Source: Phoronis australis (lineage: Eukaryota; Phoronida; Phoronidae). Taken from it: DNA of 62,000 nucleotides. The number at the start of each line of letters is the position of its first letter. Positions within the stretch are counted from its first letter, which is position 1. Where the stretch lies: the NCBI GenBank assembly GCA_002633005.1, contig NMRA01000236.1:432861-494860 (forward strand), written 5' to 3'. The position numbers and the translations under genes are program-made. Of this stretch, positions 10,801-25,200 are shown in pieces. Below the pieces are notes generated by a model. That model did no database searches. It worked only from the letters and a program-made list of their open reading frames with translations, and was not told where the DNA came from.

Positions 10801-12612
10801 CAAGCTGAAAACAAACTGCTCTCCATTGTCATAAAATGAAATTTTCTTGATGTTGGCAACTATGATGCCCTAAGTTGTTTTGAGGTCTCACATATGTGAG
10901 AGCATGTTACATGTTGTGTCGAAAGGGATGCACCACTGCTTCAAAGCGCGTGACGTTGTAGCAAAGCGAGAGGAAATGGACCCAAAGAACTTAACTTTAG
11001 GAATTACTGGGTCCAAGTGCTATAATCTCTGTAGAAAGAAAGCTGTAAAGGGGGGCATTGACAATGAAGATTTGGCACGTGGGCAATACATTGAGTCAAA
11101 TAGGGGTGACCACAGAAAGACCCCTGCTGCATGGGGCTAACTGAAAGCTAATATCAAGACGTATAGGTGAATGGGAACAGGTAAATGTACATAACATGTC
11201 ACATGGGCTGGATCACAATGCATACAGAACATGTCACATGGGCTAGATCACAATGCAACCTATGCAGTAAGGATGTGGGTTAACCGATTATGACTGTACG
11301 GTCTAGTCGCCTGCTCCCTTGATAGATTGAGTGCTCACATCTCTTTGTATTTATAGACGGGAACACAGAACATCTGATGGTAAGTCAGGAGAAGCCCCGG
11401 TCGTGTCCATATAATAGACTTCACACGGCCCTAGTTCTGCAGTCTGAGAACCTTGCACTCAGCAAATTCAAACAATTTAGATTTAATCACTTCATTAAGT
11501 ATCTACACCTATAAAAATTCGAGGTCATGACTATGTATGTGTGGAAGAGAACTGGTGACAAGTCAAAAGTAACCCCACAATCCTGTCAATTTTTCATGAT
11601 CATGTCAAGTATGATGCCGTAGGTCAACTGGTGAAGATCTCACACAGGTGTGGTTTTATTACATGTCACATCGTCCAGCTCATAGTAAAATCAGTCAGGG
11701 TGAATGTATTGTCTAAGTTTCCTGTTGCCTGGGGCTAACTGAATATTCATGTCATGTGCATGTGGATGGGAACAGGTATAAGTGTAGAAAGAATGTCACA
11801 TGGGCTGGATCACAATGCCTTCTACACAATTTGGATGTACGTTCACCGATTTGACTGTACAGTCTTGCTGCCTGCTCCCTTGGGCAGAATGAGTGCTCAC
11901 AACTCTATGTATCATGTATGTACAGATAGGAACACAGAACAGCTGGTAGTAAGTCAGGGGTGACCACACTTGTGTGAATTTTTCCTGATGATGTCTAGTA
12001 GGTTGCAGTGGGATATAAAACACCGGTGTGGTATCAAAACATGTAACATTGGCCAGCTCAAAATGATAGTCAGAGTGGACGGTCAAAATTCACGGATTAC
12101 GAATACATGGTCTAAGAAATCTGCTGCCTGGTACTGCATGAGTACTCACATCACTAAGTGTGTATGGGGGATAGGTGGATGAGAGCTTGGGCCACCTGGT
12201 GGTAAGTCTAGGTAACTCCGGTCGTGTACATGTGATTGACTGCACATAGCCAGTTGTCTACCGTCTCAGAACCTTGACAAAATAAATTCACTCAGATTTA
12301 GTTCATTAAGAACATGTACTGAGAAAGAAGTGACAAGTTGGAAAGGAACGGTGTTCCATTGTTAAACATTGAATTTTTCATGTTGTCTACTCGTGAGATA
12401 AAGGTCTCAAACATGTGGACATAGTACGTGTCACATAGTCCAATTCATTGTGACAGTTACACCCTGTGGACAGGTGATGTTCACAGATTACGACTAACTG
12501 GGCGAAGACGCCCGGTTCCTCAGGCAGAATGAGTACCGACATCGCCATGTGTGTATGAATAACTCAGGACGGCTGATGGTTACTCAGACTCCTCTCGTGT
12601 GTATGTGATTGA
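7850..12612. repeat. diverged tandem / higher-order repeat field, left block
   Basis: A degenerate phrase of the type ggtctcacacaggtgaggct ... ttacatgtcacat recurs near 7877, 8019, 9152, 9401, 10883, 11632 and 12397. It is linked to recurring neighbours: gtgtggatgagaac, gtacatgtgattgactgcaca and gccccggtcgtgtccat. Longer stretches recur as a whole: about 8930-9200 is closely repeated at about 10640-10920, and parts of 8760-8900 recur at 10195-10340 and 11355-11500. This is a satellite-like array with higher-order duplications. Short open frames in it (for example at 9296, 10880 and 11754) follow the repeat and are not supported as genes. Confidence 0.8.
9655..10188 (+). mobile_element. 5'-truncated non-LTR retrotransposon, 3' end
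   Basis: An open plus-strand frame from about 9690 to the TGA at about 10029 encodes the C-terminal tail typical of CR1/L2/Jockey-like reverse transcriptases: RLHRIALARFRCSAHSL, then a CCHC knuckle (CPCC, with H and C in FHFLLKC) and NLYSDLR. A short 3' UTR follows, ending gccggaggcctgttacatgaaataaa. It lacks endonuclease and RT domains, so it is a dead fragment. It interrupts the surrounding tandem repeat field. Confidence 0.8.
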
Positions 12613-12701
12613 CTACACACAGGTTGTCTTAAGTCTCCCTAACACACAGGTTGTCTGAAGTCTCCCTAACACACAGGTTGTCTGAAGTCTCCCTAACACA
12701 C
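12613..12701. repeat. 27-bp minisatellite, 3 copies
   Basis: Three units of cacacaggttgtctgaagtc followed by tccctaa, with one base change in the first. The unit itself derives from the larger repeat field (gactgcacacaggttgtct). Confidence 0.9.
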
Positions 12702-13560
12702 AAAAAATACACTGTTTGATCACTCTTCATTGGGCCATTTCAAATTTCGCATGTAAGAAAAGGAACGATTCAATAGAAAGATTGCCTGTAATTGTTAGAT
12801 TAGTTAACTTTAGTTAGTAAATTGAAAATTTTTGAGAGACATTTTCACTTAAGTGCTGTAGACTATGATAAGTTTCAGAAAGATTAACAAAAAGGCGAGT
12901 GCCCTCATTTACGACATGTAACCAAGTGGACCAATAGAATTTCAAATTTTGAGAAAGGAAATATATTTGAAGTTACTCAAAAAAATCAAACCCATTGCAT
13001 TTAATTGATGAATCCAATTGTCATCATGTGACATTGATGCTAAAAGTAACACTTCTTGCATTTTGGGATAAATCCAAAAAAAGCTGAAGCCACTTAGTGT
13101 AATGGAGGGAATGTTACAGAGGGTATATTTTTGTCACTTTGGCAAAATGGAATATTTCAGCATTAAAACTCACTCACTTCCACTGTTTCTATAAATGAGT
13201 ATATAATAATGAAATAAACTTTTCCCTCCCATTTCGTAACGGAGGGGACATTTTGAAATTGATCACGTCTCATAATAAGTATGATCATAAATTATTTCTA
13301 AAAAAATCTATCCTGCCACAAATAAAATTGAGGCTAAACATGGCACAACACTTTTAAATGAATTTCAATTGCACTATAGAAAGTTATGGCATTAAATAAA
13401 ATGTCCCTTCCAATAGTCTTTTAGGGTTGTGTGCAACCTTTTGTGATGTAAAAACCCCAAACAGGTTTTTTAATTACATCACGAAAATTCAGGGTCTTGT
13501 TAATGCAGAACCAGTTTCTGAAACGAGTTTTCCAAAATTATTTTCAATTTTCTATGCTCA
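12702..13560. other. AT-rich spacer inside the repeat field
   Basis: Unlike the flanking array and with no recognised gene. An open frame at 13427-13879 runs into array sequence (compare aatctgtatacccacaaaaattcgaggtca near 13587 with 8918 and 11500), so it is not accepted as a gene. Confidence 0.4.
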
Positions 13561-13569
13561 TTTTACTGC

Positions 13570-15345
13570 GGAATCACCCCATTATGAATCTGTATACCCA
13601 CAAAAATTCGAGGTCAAGGGTCCTCAACTCCATGGCTATTACACTACAAAATTTCACGCACTAACTCACCTGGACAGACACATAATTTTATGCAGTACAC
13701 TCTTAGTTAAAACCGCAGAGGTTAACAAAATCACGACATCAGGTTTTGATAGTGGATTTGCCCATTTAGGAAAATGCGTTGTCTACTTACATTGGGAAGT
13801 GACTGAAATCATTGAAAACATTTCTACTCAGACAATCACTATTACTATCATGTCAGTAAAAAGTAACCACGGCTCTTGAAACAAGTTGGAAACTAACACC
13901 ATTCCAATTTTAAAAATTTAATTTTTATGATATTGTCGAACATGATGCTTCAAGTCGTGTGATGAAGATATCACACAGGTGAGGGTATATCACGTTACAT
14001 GGGCCACCTCACAGTGCTACGTACACACTGCATACGGGTGATGTCCACTGACTTTGATTGTAAGGTCCACAGCAACTAAGGCTGAATAAGTACTCATATT
14101 AATAAGTGAGGATGAGAACTTAAAACATTTGGTGACAAGTCAAGATGGATCCGGCTGTGAATATGCGATTGGCTACAACTAGCCGGTTGTCTGCAGTCTC
14201 ACAACCTTGCACAAACCAAATTTACTCAGTTTTGGTTCATCAAGAACCTGTACCCATAAAAAGCAAGGTGATTCATTCTCGACTTCCCGTGAGCCATGTG
14301 ACCATCTGGGGGTAACTGCAATGAGGGTACATCACATATCAAATTGACCGGATCATAGTACCCAGTACACACTGTGGACGGGTGATAATTACAGATTATG
14401 ATTGTAAGGTCCAGCAACTGCTCTATAGGACCAAATGAGTACTCACATCACCATGTATGTGTGGATGAGAACTCTGGACATCTGCTGGTAACTCAGGATA
14501 GGGCATGTCACATATCACATCAGCCGATTCTTAGTGCCAAGTAGACACGGAGGACGGGTGCTTATTACAGATTTTGACTGCACGATCCACAGCAGCTACT
14601 TTCTAGGACTGAATGAGTACTGACATCACTATGTATGTGTGGATCAGAAATCTGGACATCTGGACTCAGGCAAGGGTATATCACATATCACACCGACCGA
14701 CTCATAGTGCCACGTAGACACGGAGGGAGGGTACTCATTACAGACCTTGACTGTAAGATCCACATCAAATATTCTCTGGGACTGTATGAATAGATATTAC
14801 TACGTATGTGTGCATGAGAACACTGGTAAATCAGGATAAGGTATATCACATATCACCTCCACCGATTCATAGTGCCAGGTACAAACGGAAGATGGGTGAT
14901 TATTACAGATTTTGACTGCAAGGTCCATATTAACTGCTCTCTGGGACTGAATGAGCACTAACATCAATACGGATGTATGGATGAGAACTCTGGACATCTG
15001 GTGGTAACTCGAGATAGGGTATATCACATATCACACCGAGATTCATAGTGCCAGGTAGACACGGAGGACGGGTGATTATTACAGATGTTGACTGCAAGAT
15101 CACAGCAACTGCTCTTTGAGACTGAATGAGTGCTGACACCACTACTCAGGATAGGGTATATCACATATCACACCGACAGATTCATAGTGACAGAGAAACC
15201 CTGTGGATGGGTGATGAGTACTGACTATGACTATAGTATACAGTGACTGCTCTCTAGGACTCATATCAGTATGCATGTGAGGATGAGAACTCTCGACGTC
15301 CTGTGGCAATCAAGGTGGCCTCACTCGTGTGCATAGGATGGACTA
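13570..15345. repeat. tandem repeat field, right block with ~175-bp units
   Basis: From about 14260 the field becomes a clear tandem array. The phrase gggtatatcacatatcacac recurs near 14324, 14501, 14674, 14838, 15016 and 15152, at spacings of about 136-178 bp. Each unit also carries gtgtggatgagaactctgga, attacagattttgactgcaa and gggactgaatgagtactgac. The unit is a simplified relative of the longer units in the left block. Confidence 0.85.
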
Positions 15346-16268
15346 TATAGATGGTGTGTACAGTTTCAGAACTTTACATTAAGTCCAAACAGCGCATCAC
15401 TGTTCAGAAGAAATACATTCACAAAAATGACTATACGAGACTACTGGGTATATTTGGCTTCAAGGCCATATATACACCAACGGTGTACCTGGGATTGCCT
15501 ATGATATGCATTGGAGTCAAGGTCTTGAAAGTGGAATTGTGCCGTTAATGAAGATCATTCTATAGTAAAGGACTAGCACTCTTTCTAATGCCTTAAAAAT
15601 ATCTTCTCGTCAGTGAAGCCATAACTCTTGAATTACTTTCAGAACATAACAAAGGCGCGAGTACACACACCACACTGCCCCGCATACACAGACAGACACA
15701 CACTTTCTTGGTAATGGCTGCCCGACACAATTCATAATAACCCTCTTACAGCATACAATGTCCTTCTACAACTTCTCCTCAAGATGGGGGTCTGGCTAGA
15801 TACAGAACACACCATAGGTATTCAGACAAAATGACCAGTTACTTCCCGACATGACAGCTGAGTGCAAGCTATAGTAGCCTACAGAGATGCGATACTATAC
15901 CCGTCATGACAACTAAGTGCAAGTGTAAATTTCTGTAGTGGACTGGACCATTAGCAGAAAGTCTCAGCTTTAAATCCCGGTCGGGACAGACGTCTTTTCA
16001 GACTTAACTATAGGTAATAGGATGTGACCAACATATAGCGTGTATGAAGACTAGTGCAAGTAACGTAGCATTTGTTTCACTATGATCCACTCCACAGAAA
16101 TTATTACATATTCCCTTATCAGATACAAACGCCAGACTTTGCAGTACGCATACTATCTAATGTGTACATGGAACACATGTCATTGTCACAGTCACCCACC
16201 ACTCAACCATGAAAAATGTTGCCAATAGCATGCCAAGATGTAATGAAGCACTGTTGGACTCTTCACCC
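15346..16268. other. 3' flank of GPR89, no gene seen
   Basis: This lies between the repeat field and the GPR89 stop codon. It should include the GPR89 3' UTR (minus strand), but I found no clear AATAAA on that strand. Nothing else is recognised. Confidence 0.35.
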
Positions 16269-19200
16269 TCAGTAGCGTATAGTCTTCTCAGGTGCTTGTT
16301 TATGGGCTATGTACAAAAAGCATATACTGGATACAGCACTGACTAGAAAGATGACGTCAAACCATCGGTGGTAGAAGTTGAACTGCAGATCTCCAAGCAC
16401 TTCAGTGATTATACTCCTATGAACAGAAAACAGATTTCCACTTAATTGGCATTGAAAGGTCATCAACACAAAGCCAACATGGGAGATGCTCCTGTCTCCC
16501 AATATTTAAGAGCTGAGGTTTAACATTTCCCCGTCAGTGCTAGACCCTCTAGACTTCTTCATAACTTGTGAATGAACTAGTATGGAATGAATATGTTCGT
16601 TAAATTGACTTGTGCCAAATTCACTAAAACCATTACTATAAAAATTACCCAATTTGGGACAGTAAAAAAACAATTATTGTGTTCAGGGTCGAAACTTGTC
16701 CCAAATTCCAGAAATAGGCAACGTTAGTCATTCTAAATTTAAAAATCCCTGGAAAGACAGCAAAACTGACCGCTATGTAGATTAAAACACATCAACTGAA
16801 ATTTGAGAAATACGGTGAATGCTAAAATTGCCCTTAAAGAAATTAATAGAATCAAGAAATTTCAATTTTTGCACGAGTTTCTTTGTCACAAAATCTGGAG
16901 AATATCCAAAATTGGAAAATTTTGACCCACGTGGTTCTAAACCATATTATCTTCCATATTATCTTATAATAAATTTACCACGAAATGGTATTTTCCCATG
17001 AAAGAGGCTTAACAGCTTGGCACAGCAAAGTAAGAACAATCAGTATGCTGGAGCATAAGTTGAACAGAAGGTGATTAAAAAGATATTACAATATGACAGA
17101 TATTCGACAGTCAAATGGTCCACTGGAAACCAGTCGACTCAACTCAGGCTTCACTTCACAATTAAAAGCAGATTGCTAAACATCATTAAGTATCCATGTG
17201 GTGCTAATACAGGGTGACCTTAAATGTACTCACACTTGGCCTACTGTGTGTAAGTGTGGGATCTAATCTCTGTACTCAAAATTTGACTTAAAAATTGCCC
17301 AATGGCATGGCACGCTTAGTTATCAATTTGCTCTAGAACCACGAGATATGATTGTTTATAATTGAAGCCTGAGTCTAAGTAGTGTCTGGGTTCTGAGATT
17401 ATATCTTCGGCCTTCGCATAAGCAATAATACATGGTCACGTGGTCTATAGCACAGCAACGAATTCTAATGTTGGTTAGAGCACGATGACTGTAATTAACA
17501 AGTGGTGAGTTGTCTTGCTCATGAATATGTATTTCTAACTTTGAAAAATGCCAAGTTGTTTTGCTGCTTTAAGTATTTATTTTTTATTACTTAAAAACAA
17601 GTGTAATGTGCTAAAAACAAGTGTAATGTGCTCTTACCTATATTGTGACGGCATGTTCATCCGCATCAGCAGTACTGATGAAACAAAATACATCCCCTGA
17701 AATTAAAATTTACTGTTAGGTCATATCATCACTACACTGAGTGGTTATAAAACATGCTTGAAGCTCCCGACCAGAGTTGGATATCACGAGTGCTCAGAAT
17801 CCAAGCTGTGAACACATAAGGTATACTACCACAAGGGCGTGGGTTTAATGTCCACGTCTTGACAAGCATTTGTTCACATGACTCATATCAGAATCTGTCA
17901 ATTTCCAGTAAAAGCACAGTCCATTCCTTCATTGAAATTAGTGTCAGTCACCAAAATCAAAATCCGTTACATAGGCATGGAACTAACAAGTGGAATGTTT
18001 TAAATACTAAATGCAAAGGGCCAATTATGACACTATCAAAACATCACAAGTGACATTCTCTTGTTTCCCTTTCCGCCAGTGGTATGCCGTTGACTAGACA
18101 GTATACCAAGGAAAGTTAGTTCAAGTAGATCGAGCACAGGCATAACCACACAATATACAACATAGGTCTCCGGCAATTACCACACACAATCAGTGCCCTA
18201 GGTCTAATCTCTGCAAAACTAGTAAACATACAAATCTGTACTCCAATCTTGTTGCATGTTTTCCAGAGTTTGAGTCGAGTCCTCTTTGTTCGGAGATTAC
18301 ACCTGGGGCCCAGAGATTGCTAGCCTGTTCACCTACATACATACACCCAGGGCCCAGAGACTGCTGGCCTGTTCACCTACATACAAACACCTAGACCCAG
18401 AGACTGCTGGCCTGTTCATCTACATACATACACCCGGGGCCCAGAGACTGTTGGCCTGTTCATCTACATACATACACCCGGACCTAGAGATTGCTGGCCT
18501 GTTCACCCATATACATACACCCAGGGCCCAGAGACTACTGGCCTGTTCACCTACATTACATACACTCAGGGCCCAGAGACTACTGGCTTTTTCACCTACA
18601 TACATACCATTATTTGAGCAAGGGCAAGTACGATGATATTGGATGATTTACTACTGGCGATGGCATAGAAGAACTTGGTGAGCGTGATGAGAAGACCTCG
18701 GATGGACGTGACAACGATGATGCCGACTAAAATGAAGGAGATGTGTTGAGACCAGAAGAGGATCTGAAACCAACACAAAATGGTATGAGAAAGAAATAAA
18801 CATTGTCACAAACAAAGACTTTCAAATTTTCCATGCTTTGTAGAACACCTCAATATGGTTCAAACGATACGTTTTGAGTATCACTCTGACCACACCAATG
18901 TCATTTTATTACAAATAAAATAAAGTGTAAGACTTATTTACCTATTCATCTATGCAATACGCACAAATGTGGCAAAACAGGATCTCTGTTACAACAATAG
19001 CTGCTGTTTTTTAAATACAAATTCAAATTCAAACTGTGAGTACCAAAAGAAACTCAAGCAACAGGAGTCGACATTAGCTGTATGCAAGAAATGAACAAAA
19101 TTCGGAAAACCAAATTTCCTAAAACAAAAAACAAAATAAAGGTATTAGATATTCAGCAGATCAAACCTAAATCCAAATCTTAAGTTCAGTTACCTGCTAA

Positions 19201-22200
19201 TAATGGGAGATTTTCAAATAGAAACTTGACGACTGGTCACGTGTGACCGGATACCAGAGACCTTTAGAGGACGAGGAGGCATTTTATGACTTTTGTTCAA
19301 AACACATTTTGTGTAAATCACATGCCCTGTAAAATGGTCTTTTCACGAAGTCGAACTGTTCCACTATGCCACCTGCCGCAAAAACAAAGTCCTTCCTGGT
19401 ACAGCTAGTGGCGATATGAGTCAGCAGTCCCGCGTGATCAACCCCATTGTTCCCTCAATTCAGTCATTTCAACTTACATCAAACTTGATGCCAAGGTAGT
19501 TGACAGCAATTTCAATACCTCGAGTGACTGGATCTGTCTTCCCCACTCTGTCAAATATAATGTTGATGGTGGCCTGAAGTATCAATAAAATGTAGATATA
19601 AACATTTAAAATAGTTATGTCAGGAGCAACAAATCATTCTTCACTTGTCCAAGTCTGCACTGAAGTGTGTAGCAAACCAACTTATTGAAAACAAGATTAA
19701 TTGCACAATGTGTTTTCTACTCCCGGAAAAGACAAGAGTTGAATCCGCGATGTGGGAATTCATCATGACAAAACAATAAAATACAAAAGCCACAGATATG
19801 AAATCGTTTAGTACAGTAAAATGTTCAGCAAATATCAAATTTTGCCTCCTATAAATTTTGATGACTGCAGTCACAGACCAAAAAATGCCTGTCAACATCA
19901 ATATCACCCAAAGTCACATGCCTTCTTGAAACACCATGATCTGCCTAACGCTAACTAGAAAACAATTTCACATTTTTGCTGTCTCGGATCGATATACTAT
20001 TTCCAAAAAGTGAGCAACAAAAAATAAAACTGCAAGTTTCAAAAAAAAAAAATGATTTCAGAACCAACTATGCTCTTTTAGCCTAACCTTTGAAACTAAA
20101 CTAGAGTAAAATTAGTCCCTAAGCTAGAGTAAAATTAGTCCTACTCGATAATGTTTTACCATGTTGCACAATGTGAAGAACAGTTGTTGATAAGAATAGC
20201 AAACTTATAAGTTATTTTAGGAATTAACGAAGAACCCATTTGCCTGCCACAAGATAAGTTGCATAGAGTGGTTATTAATTGTTTATAGTGAGCATTCTGA
20301 CTCAACAGTTGGGCTTCTGGGACGAGCTTACCGTAACATAACTGAGCTCACATTTATGCGACATCTACATTTTATATTCTTTTATGTTGGCAGGTCCTTT
20401 GCTGGAACGAGTTGACATCTGTCAACAAATTCATCAGGTACTGCCAGCAAAGGAAAACCATAAATCAAAGGAGCCCAGCATAGACAATCACACAACACTT
20501 ACTAACAGAATCTTATGGCATAGCTGTTTATACAATAATGGGTTTGTTGAAGCCTTACTCGTCATAAAAGCAGTCAACTCACCATGAATATTTTCCACAT
20601 GCAATAAATAGAGAAAAAATAACCAAGGAAGTTGAAATATTTTCCCTTGAACGTCTTGGAGTACTGCATGCGTTCCTAAAATATGTCAAGACATAAAATT
20701 AATACTTTCTCAAATAAAGGTTCACAGGAGACGTTCCCAAAAAATAACTAAAATTCGTTTCCCATGAAACTGCATTTCACATTTATTCAGTTTTCTGTTT
20801 GTAATATGTAGGGTCAGGCATTGTTCGCTTATATACACACATACATCACATAATTACATGCGATGCGAATAAATTTCTCAGGCATGAAAAACTGAAGCTG
20901 AAAAATTGTATCACATCAATAAAGTTTCAGACTTTTGGAATGAACAAATTTTCATCCAGACCAATTTGAAAGTGGTGAAAAGCTTTAAACCCAGACATTT
21001 GATACACTAATTGCTTAATTATGAACCAATTACTAGTCAGTATTATTACAGGCTACTTTGTAGTCTGATAGCATTTAATTATATCAATAATTGCTATCTG
21101 TAACAACTTGACACTAATAATCTATATCACTATCCACTATTAGTAACTGCTACTTAAGTAACTGACTATAATTGCTAGATAAAGTTTTGCAACACTAGGA
21201 TACTCAACAACAAAATTATTTACCTGAGTATTGTGCAAGTCAACCGACTCCAGAAAAAGCTGGCGACTAAGTTCCTCAAGGGCCGCTGTCTCTTGTTTCA
21301 AGGCTGAAAGATCTAGAAAAACAATGATTTGAACCTATAGTTGATGCAAACAATATAGGATGGCCAAACTCCCACTCTGGTCTGATTACCATATCTGGTC
21401 ACGGCATAAATATCGTTGTTAGCATCTAAAACCAATCTACGTAGGACCCAACAGAAAAGTCCAAATTTGACTAACTTCAGAACATCACATCTCCGAAATG
21501 GCAGACCGGATTCATATGAAGCTTTGCGATACAATGGTTTATGCACTTTTTCCAATACGCTGTAAGGACTTGCTTTTAAAATGCTCCACTCTGCATGATG
21601 GGCTTTCAGAAATAGGATTTTTAGCATTACCACGGAAAAAAAAATCAGTTGCGTAAAACAAAAACAAAGTTAATTTGCTAAATTGCAACAGCATCTTTGA
21701 CAAATTAATATCAAATAGAATTTGGTCATGTTACTGATTGTGTTGTATTGTTATTAATGCTCTTTTCTTTTTGCAAATTTTATCAAAAAAACATTGCCAC
21801 TTGAACCAATTAATGACAAATTGCTAAAATAATCTGCAATCAAATGCTACAGACTTTCCACTTTCAGAAAACAAATTATTTTACTGTTATATAGCTCTAT
21901 AGATCTTTGACTAAGTACATACAGACATGGCAATGTCCCCAATAACGTGGTTTACTCACTCTCTGAAGTTCCTGTTCCCGAAGTAGTCACACTTTTCAGC
22001 ATGCCCCACAATCCCCTTCTTTCCTGCGTAGTGGCACGACTCCGTAAGTTCTCCCTTTCTGCAAGTGCTATCCTATAGAAATTCAAAGTTTGAGAGCTTT
22101 TGTTAATGGAACCAGCAGTCACGCATAATAAGATGAGAAAAAATAATGAAAAATAGTTTTAATCCACAAAATTTGCTTACCCCAGTTTAAGACAATATTT

Positions 22201-25200
22201 TGCTATGTTCTCATGAGTCAAAGCCTACCACAAACTTTTGCTATCTTTGTCTAAAACACCAACTGTGTTGGTATAAGAGTGCCCATACTTTACCTGGCAT
22301 TATTAATGGTGTTGCCCTTAATCTGAAAGCAAAATAGACTACTTACCTTTTCTTCTTCATCACAATCATTTCCATAGTTTGCATCAATCGTTTTTCTGAC
22401 GCAGCAATGTCGGAGTCGGTCACTTCCCTGAGAATTTAAAGTGCATCACAGTTTTATACAAGCTACACTATCAACTAACAAACCACGAGCATTTGACACA
22501 GACCTACAAATAGCTGTGTAAGAAAAGTAATCACTGAAAATGCTAGAAACAGGTAAATGCTTTCATTTATTGTAACTCCAAAGAGCATGTTACAAAATAG
22601 TATTCTAAGCCAGTTCATACCTAACAATATTAACAAGACAATGTTGTGATACATTCAAGTTCATTCTAAGTTTTTGAGACACATTATCATATTCCAAATA
22701 TGGTAATGCAGTTCCTACAACCTGGGCCTGATTACATAGAAGTTGTACACTAGACAGCAACAATGTCATCACATCAACAAGCGTCACATTGTCATTTTTG
22801 AACAACGCATTTGGCATCTTGCAACCATAAAATAGATAATTTTGAAATTCTCAGTATGCAACTCAGCCCTGGATACCAAATATAATTTCAGCTGACCAAC
22901 AAACACCTAAAATTAGCTGAGCTAATAATCACGCAAACCAGTCTAGTCTAAGTTGGCAATCAATATTATGAGATTCAGGTGTGGTGATTAAGGACACTAC
23001 AGACAGGTTGGAAAAACTTTAACAATTTCATTGAATTACCTGATAAAGTATACCATGTACGTGTACGGACAGTTGACAGCACCAAATCCAGACAGTAGCG
23101 CCATCAGAGTGACACCAATGACACCAACTCTGCCTATACACTGCTCTATGGACAGGATACCTACAGTAAAGCCATATAGCACTTTGTCTAGCAGATATCA
23201 TCCAAAGCACATATGCTACTTATAGACTTCAAGCCACGATGCAAAGCACGAGCTGCTAATTTGAAGCTGCGTGTGTGCAGTAACTGTGGCAGCTAATTCA
23301 TTTAGTGCCACTTCCCCAAATCGGCCAAACAGTGTACTTGAGGTGATTGGTTTTAGAAAGTCACCAGTTATTAACAGCAGCAACACTGCTAAATATCAGC
23401 ATCTAGTGTCAAGTATTTTCCCAGATTGAGGATGGCAAGAGCAACAATTACCCGGCGTCATACACTAGTCACTCAGCTGATATTATTAGTAATTATAGAT
23501 GCAGATATATCAAATAAAATGAACACCTTGACTTTACAAAGTACAAAGAACAGGAAGACATAAGACAAAACAAAACAAAACAAAAATTTGAACTGCATAG
23601 TGAAGAAGTCAAGTATATCACTTTAAATAGATTCTCCCACAACACCATTACCCTTGTCAATGAATCAGGAATATTTAGTATACTACTACCTCATCGCCCA
23701 ATTGACATTCACACAATTCCGAAATTCTGAATTAACACATTTAACTATTTAAAAAATATATTCATCAAATGGAATCGTCTCATGGTCATCATATCTCTTC
23801 TCGTCACTCTGCAGACTTTGAAACTAAAGCTATGAATAGTGCGTGGCTATGTTGAGACAACTCACCGTGTTTAGGGCTCAACATAGGGAAGGGGTCGCCG
23901 ATCTTCCAGAAAAAGTAGAGGAACACCAACCAGGTGAAACAGGTGAGGGTGAGGCGCACATGACCCTTTTGGGGAACTGGAAGGACACTTACAGAATCAT
24001 CACCAAAGTAATGCTATTAATTACACGATCATTAGCTCCGACCATTATGCCGAGAATTACACAATCATTTGCTACGACCATTATACCGAGAATTACACAA
24101 TCATTTGCTCCGACTATTATAACGAGAATTACACAATCATTTGCTCCGACCATTATACCGAGAATTACACAATCATTTGCTCCGACCATTATACCAAGAA
24201 TTGCAAATGCATGGCTACAATGTGGCTAACCTCTAAATGCATTTTCCAAGATTCAGTTTTTGTTTTCCGTGAATTATTAAACCCACTGAAGTAGGTCAAT
24301 CATAATTTTTTGCTCACAAATTCGATAAAGTGTTTTGCAGGAACTCTCCGCAAAGTTCTCTAGTAAATTTGCCACAAGCTTTGCCTCTTCATGTTGAAAC
24401 AGGTACGCGGATGTATGACCTTCAGATGTGATCTTGGACAATTGAAACACTCCTCATTCACTGCATAAATAGAGCCGCTCTGCAATTTTTTATCAGATAA
24501 TTCCAAGTTAGCACTTCCAGATAAATAGAGTCGAGATCCATCTTGCTGGTAAATGATCACTGGTAGTTGAAAACTTTCATTTACATTGCGGTACATTGTT
24601 TCAACAGGATTTCACCAAATTCACCATTTTAAGTGACTGAAGAGTATTCCAGTAGAAAGGCCAGATTCAGTTGCACACACACATAATAATGACCATTCCA
24701 AGTAAGAATTGGTTGGCAGATTGACAAATTCTGAACAAGACCTCTGTGTTCCTTGAAATTCTCGATTATACTACAGAACAAAATAACTGGCATATCAGGT
24801 GAGGGTTGTAATTTTTTGTTAAAAGACAGACAAAGTCTTTCGTCCTTTTGAGGTTCTACGGCTGTGTGTCAGTTTTGATAACCAAAAACAATACAGCATA
24901 GTGATACTACCGTCAAATTCACAAAAAACAAGTTCCATTAATCCCATTCCCAGACAATAGGTGACAGCACTGCACATAACATGGAACTTCCAAAAGAGTA
25001 GTCACTCTCTCAAAACTCAGCTTCTGGTTATTTAATAGAGGACAAATGCGTTAATGAACAGTCACGGTGGTCGCAGTTCATGCATACCATCAGATTTTGT
25101 GTATTGAAAGCTCGCATAGGCCCATGTCAGCAACAGTGCATGTGGTCAACTTACCAAATCGAATGTTACAGACAATGAAGTAGGCTATACAGAATGGCAG

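Noticed and set aside
13427-13879. 150-codon open frame
   Set aside because: It has no usual start, runs into sequence repeated elsewhere in the tandem field, and shows no recognisable domain.
18286-18636. 116-codon frame with repeated peptides
   Set aside because: It is a translation of the minisatellite next to a GPR89 splice donor, on the strand opposite to the gene.
23843-24229. 128-codon plus-strand frame with a 12-residue repeat
   Set aside because: It overlaps a GPR89 exon antisense and then a 36-bp minisatellite; a by-product of both.
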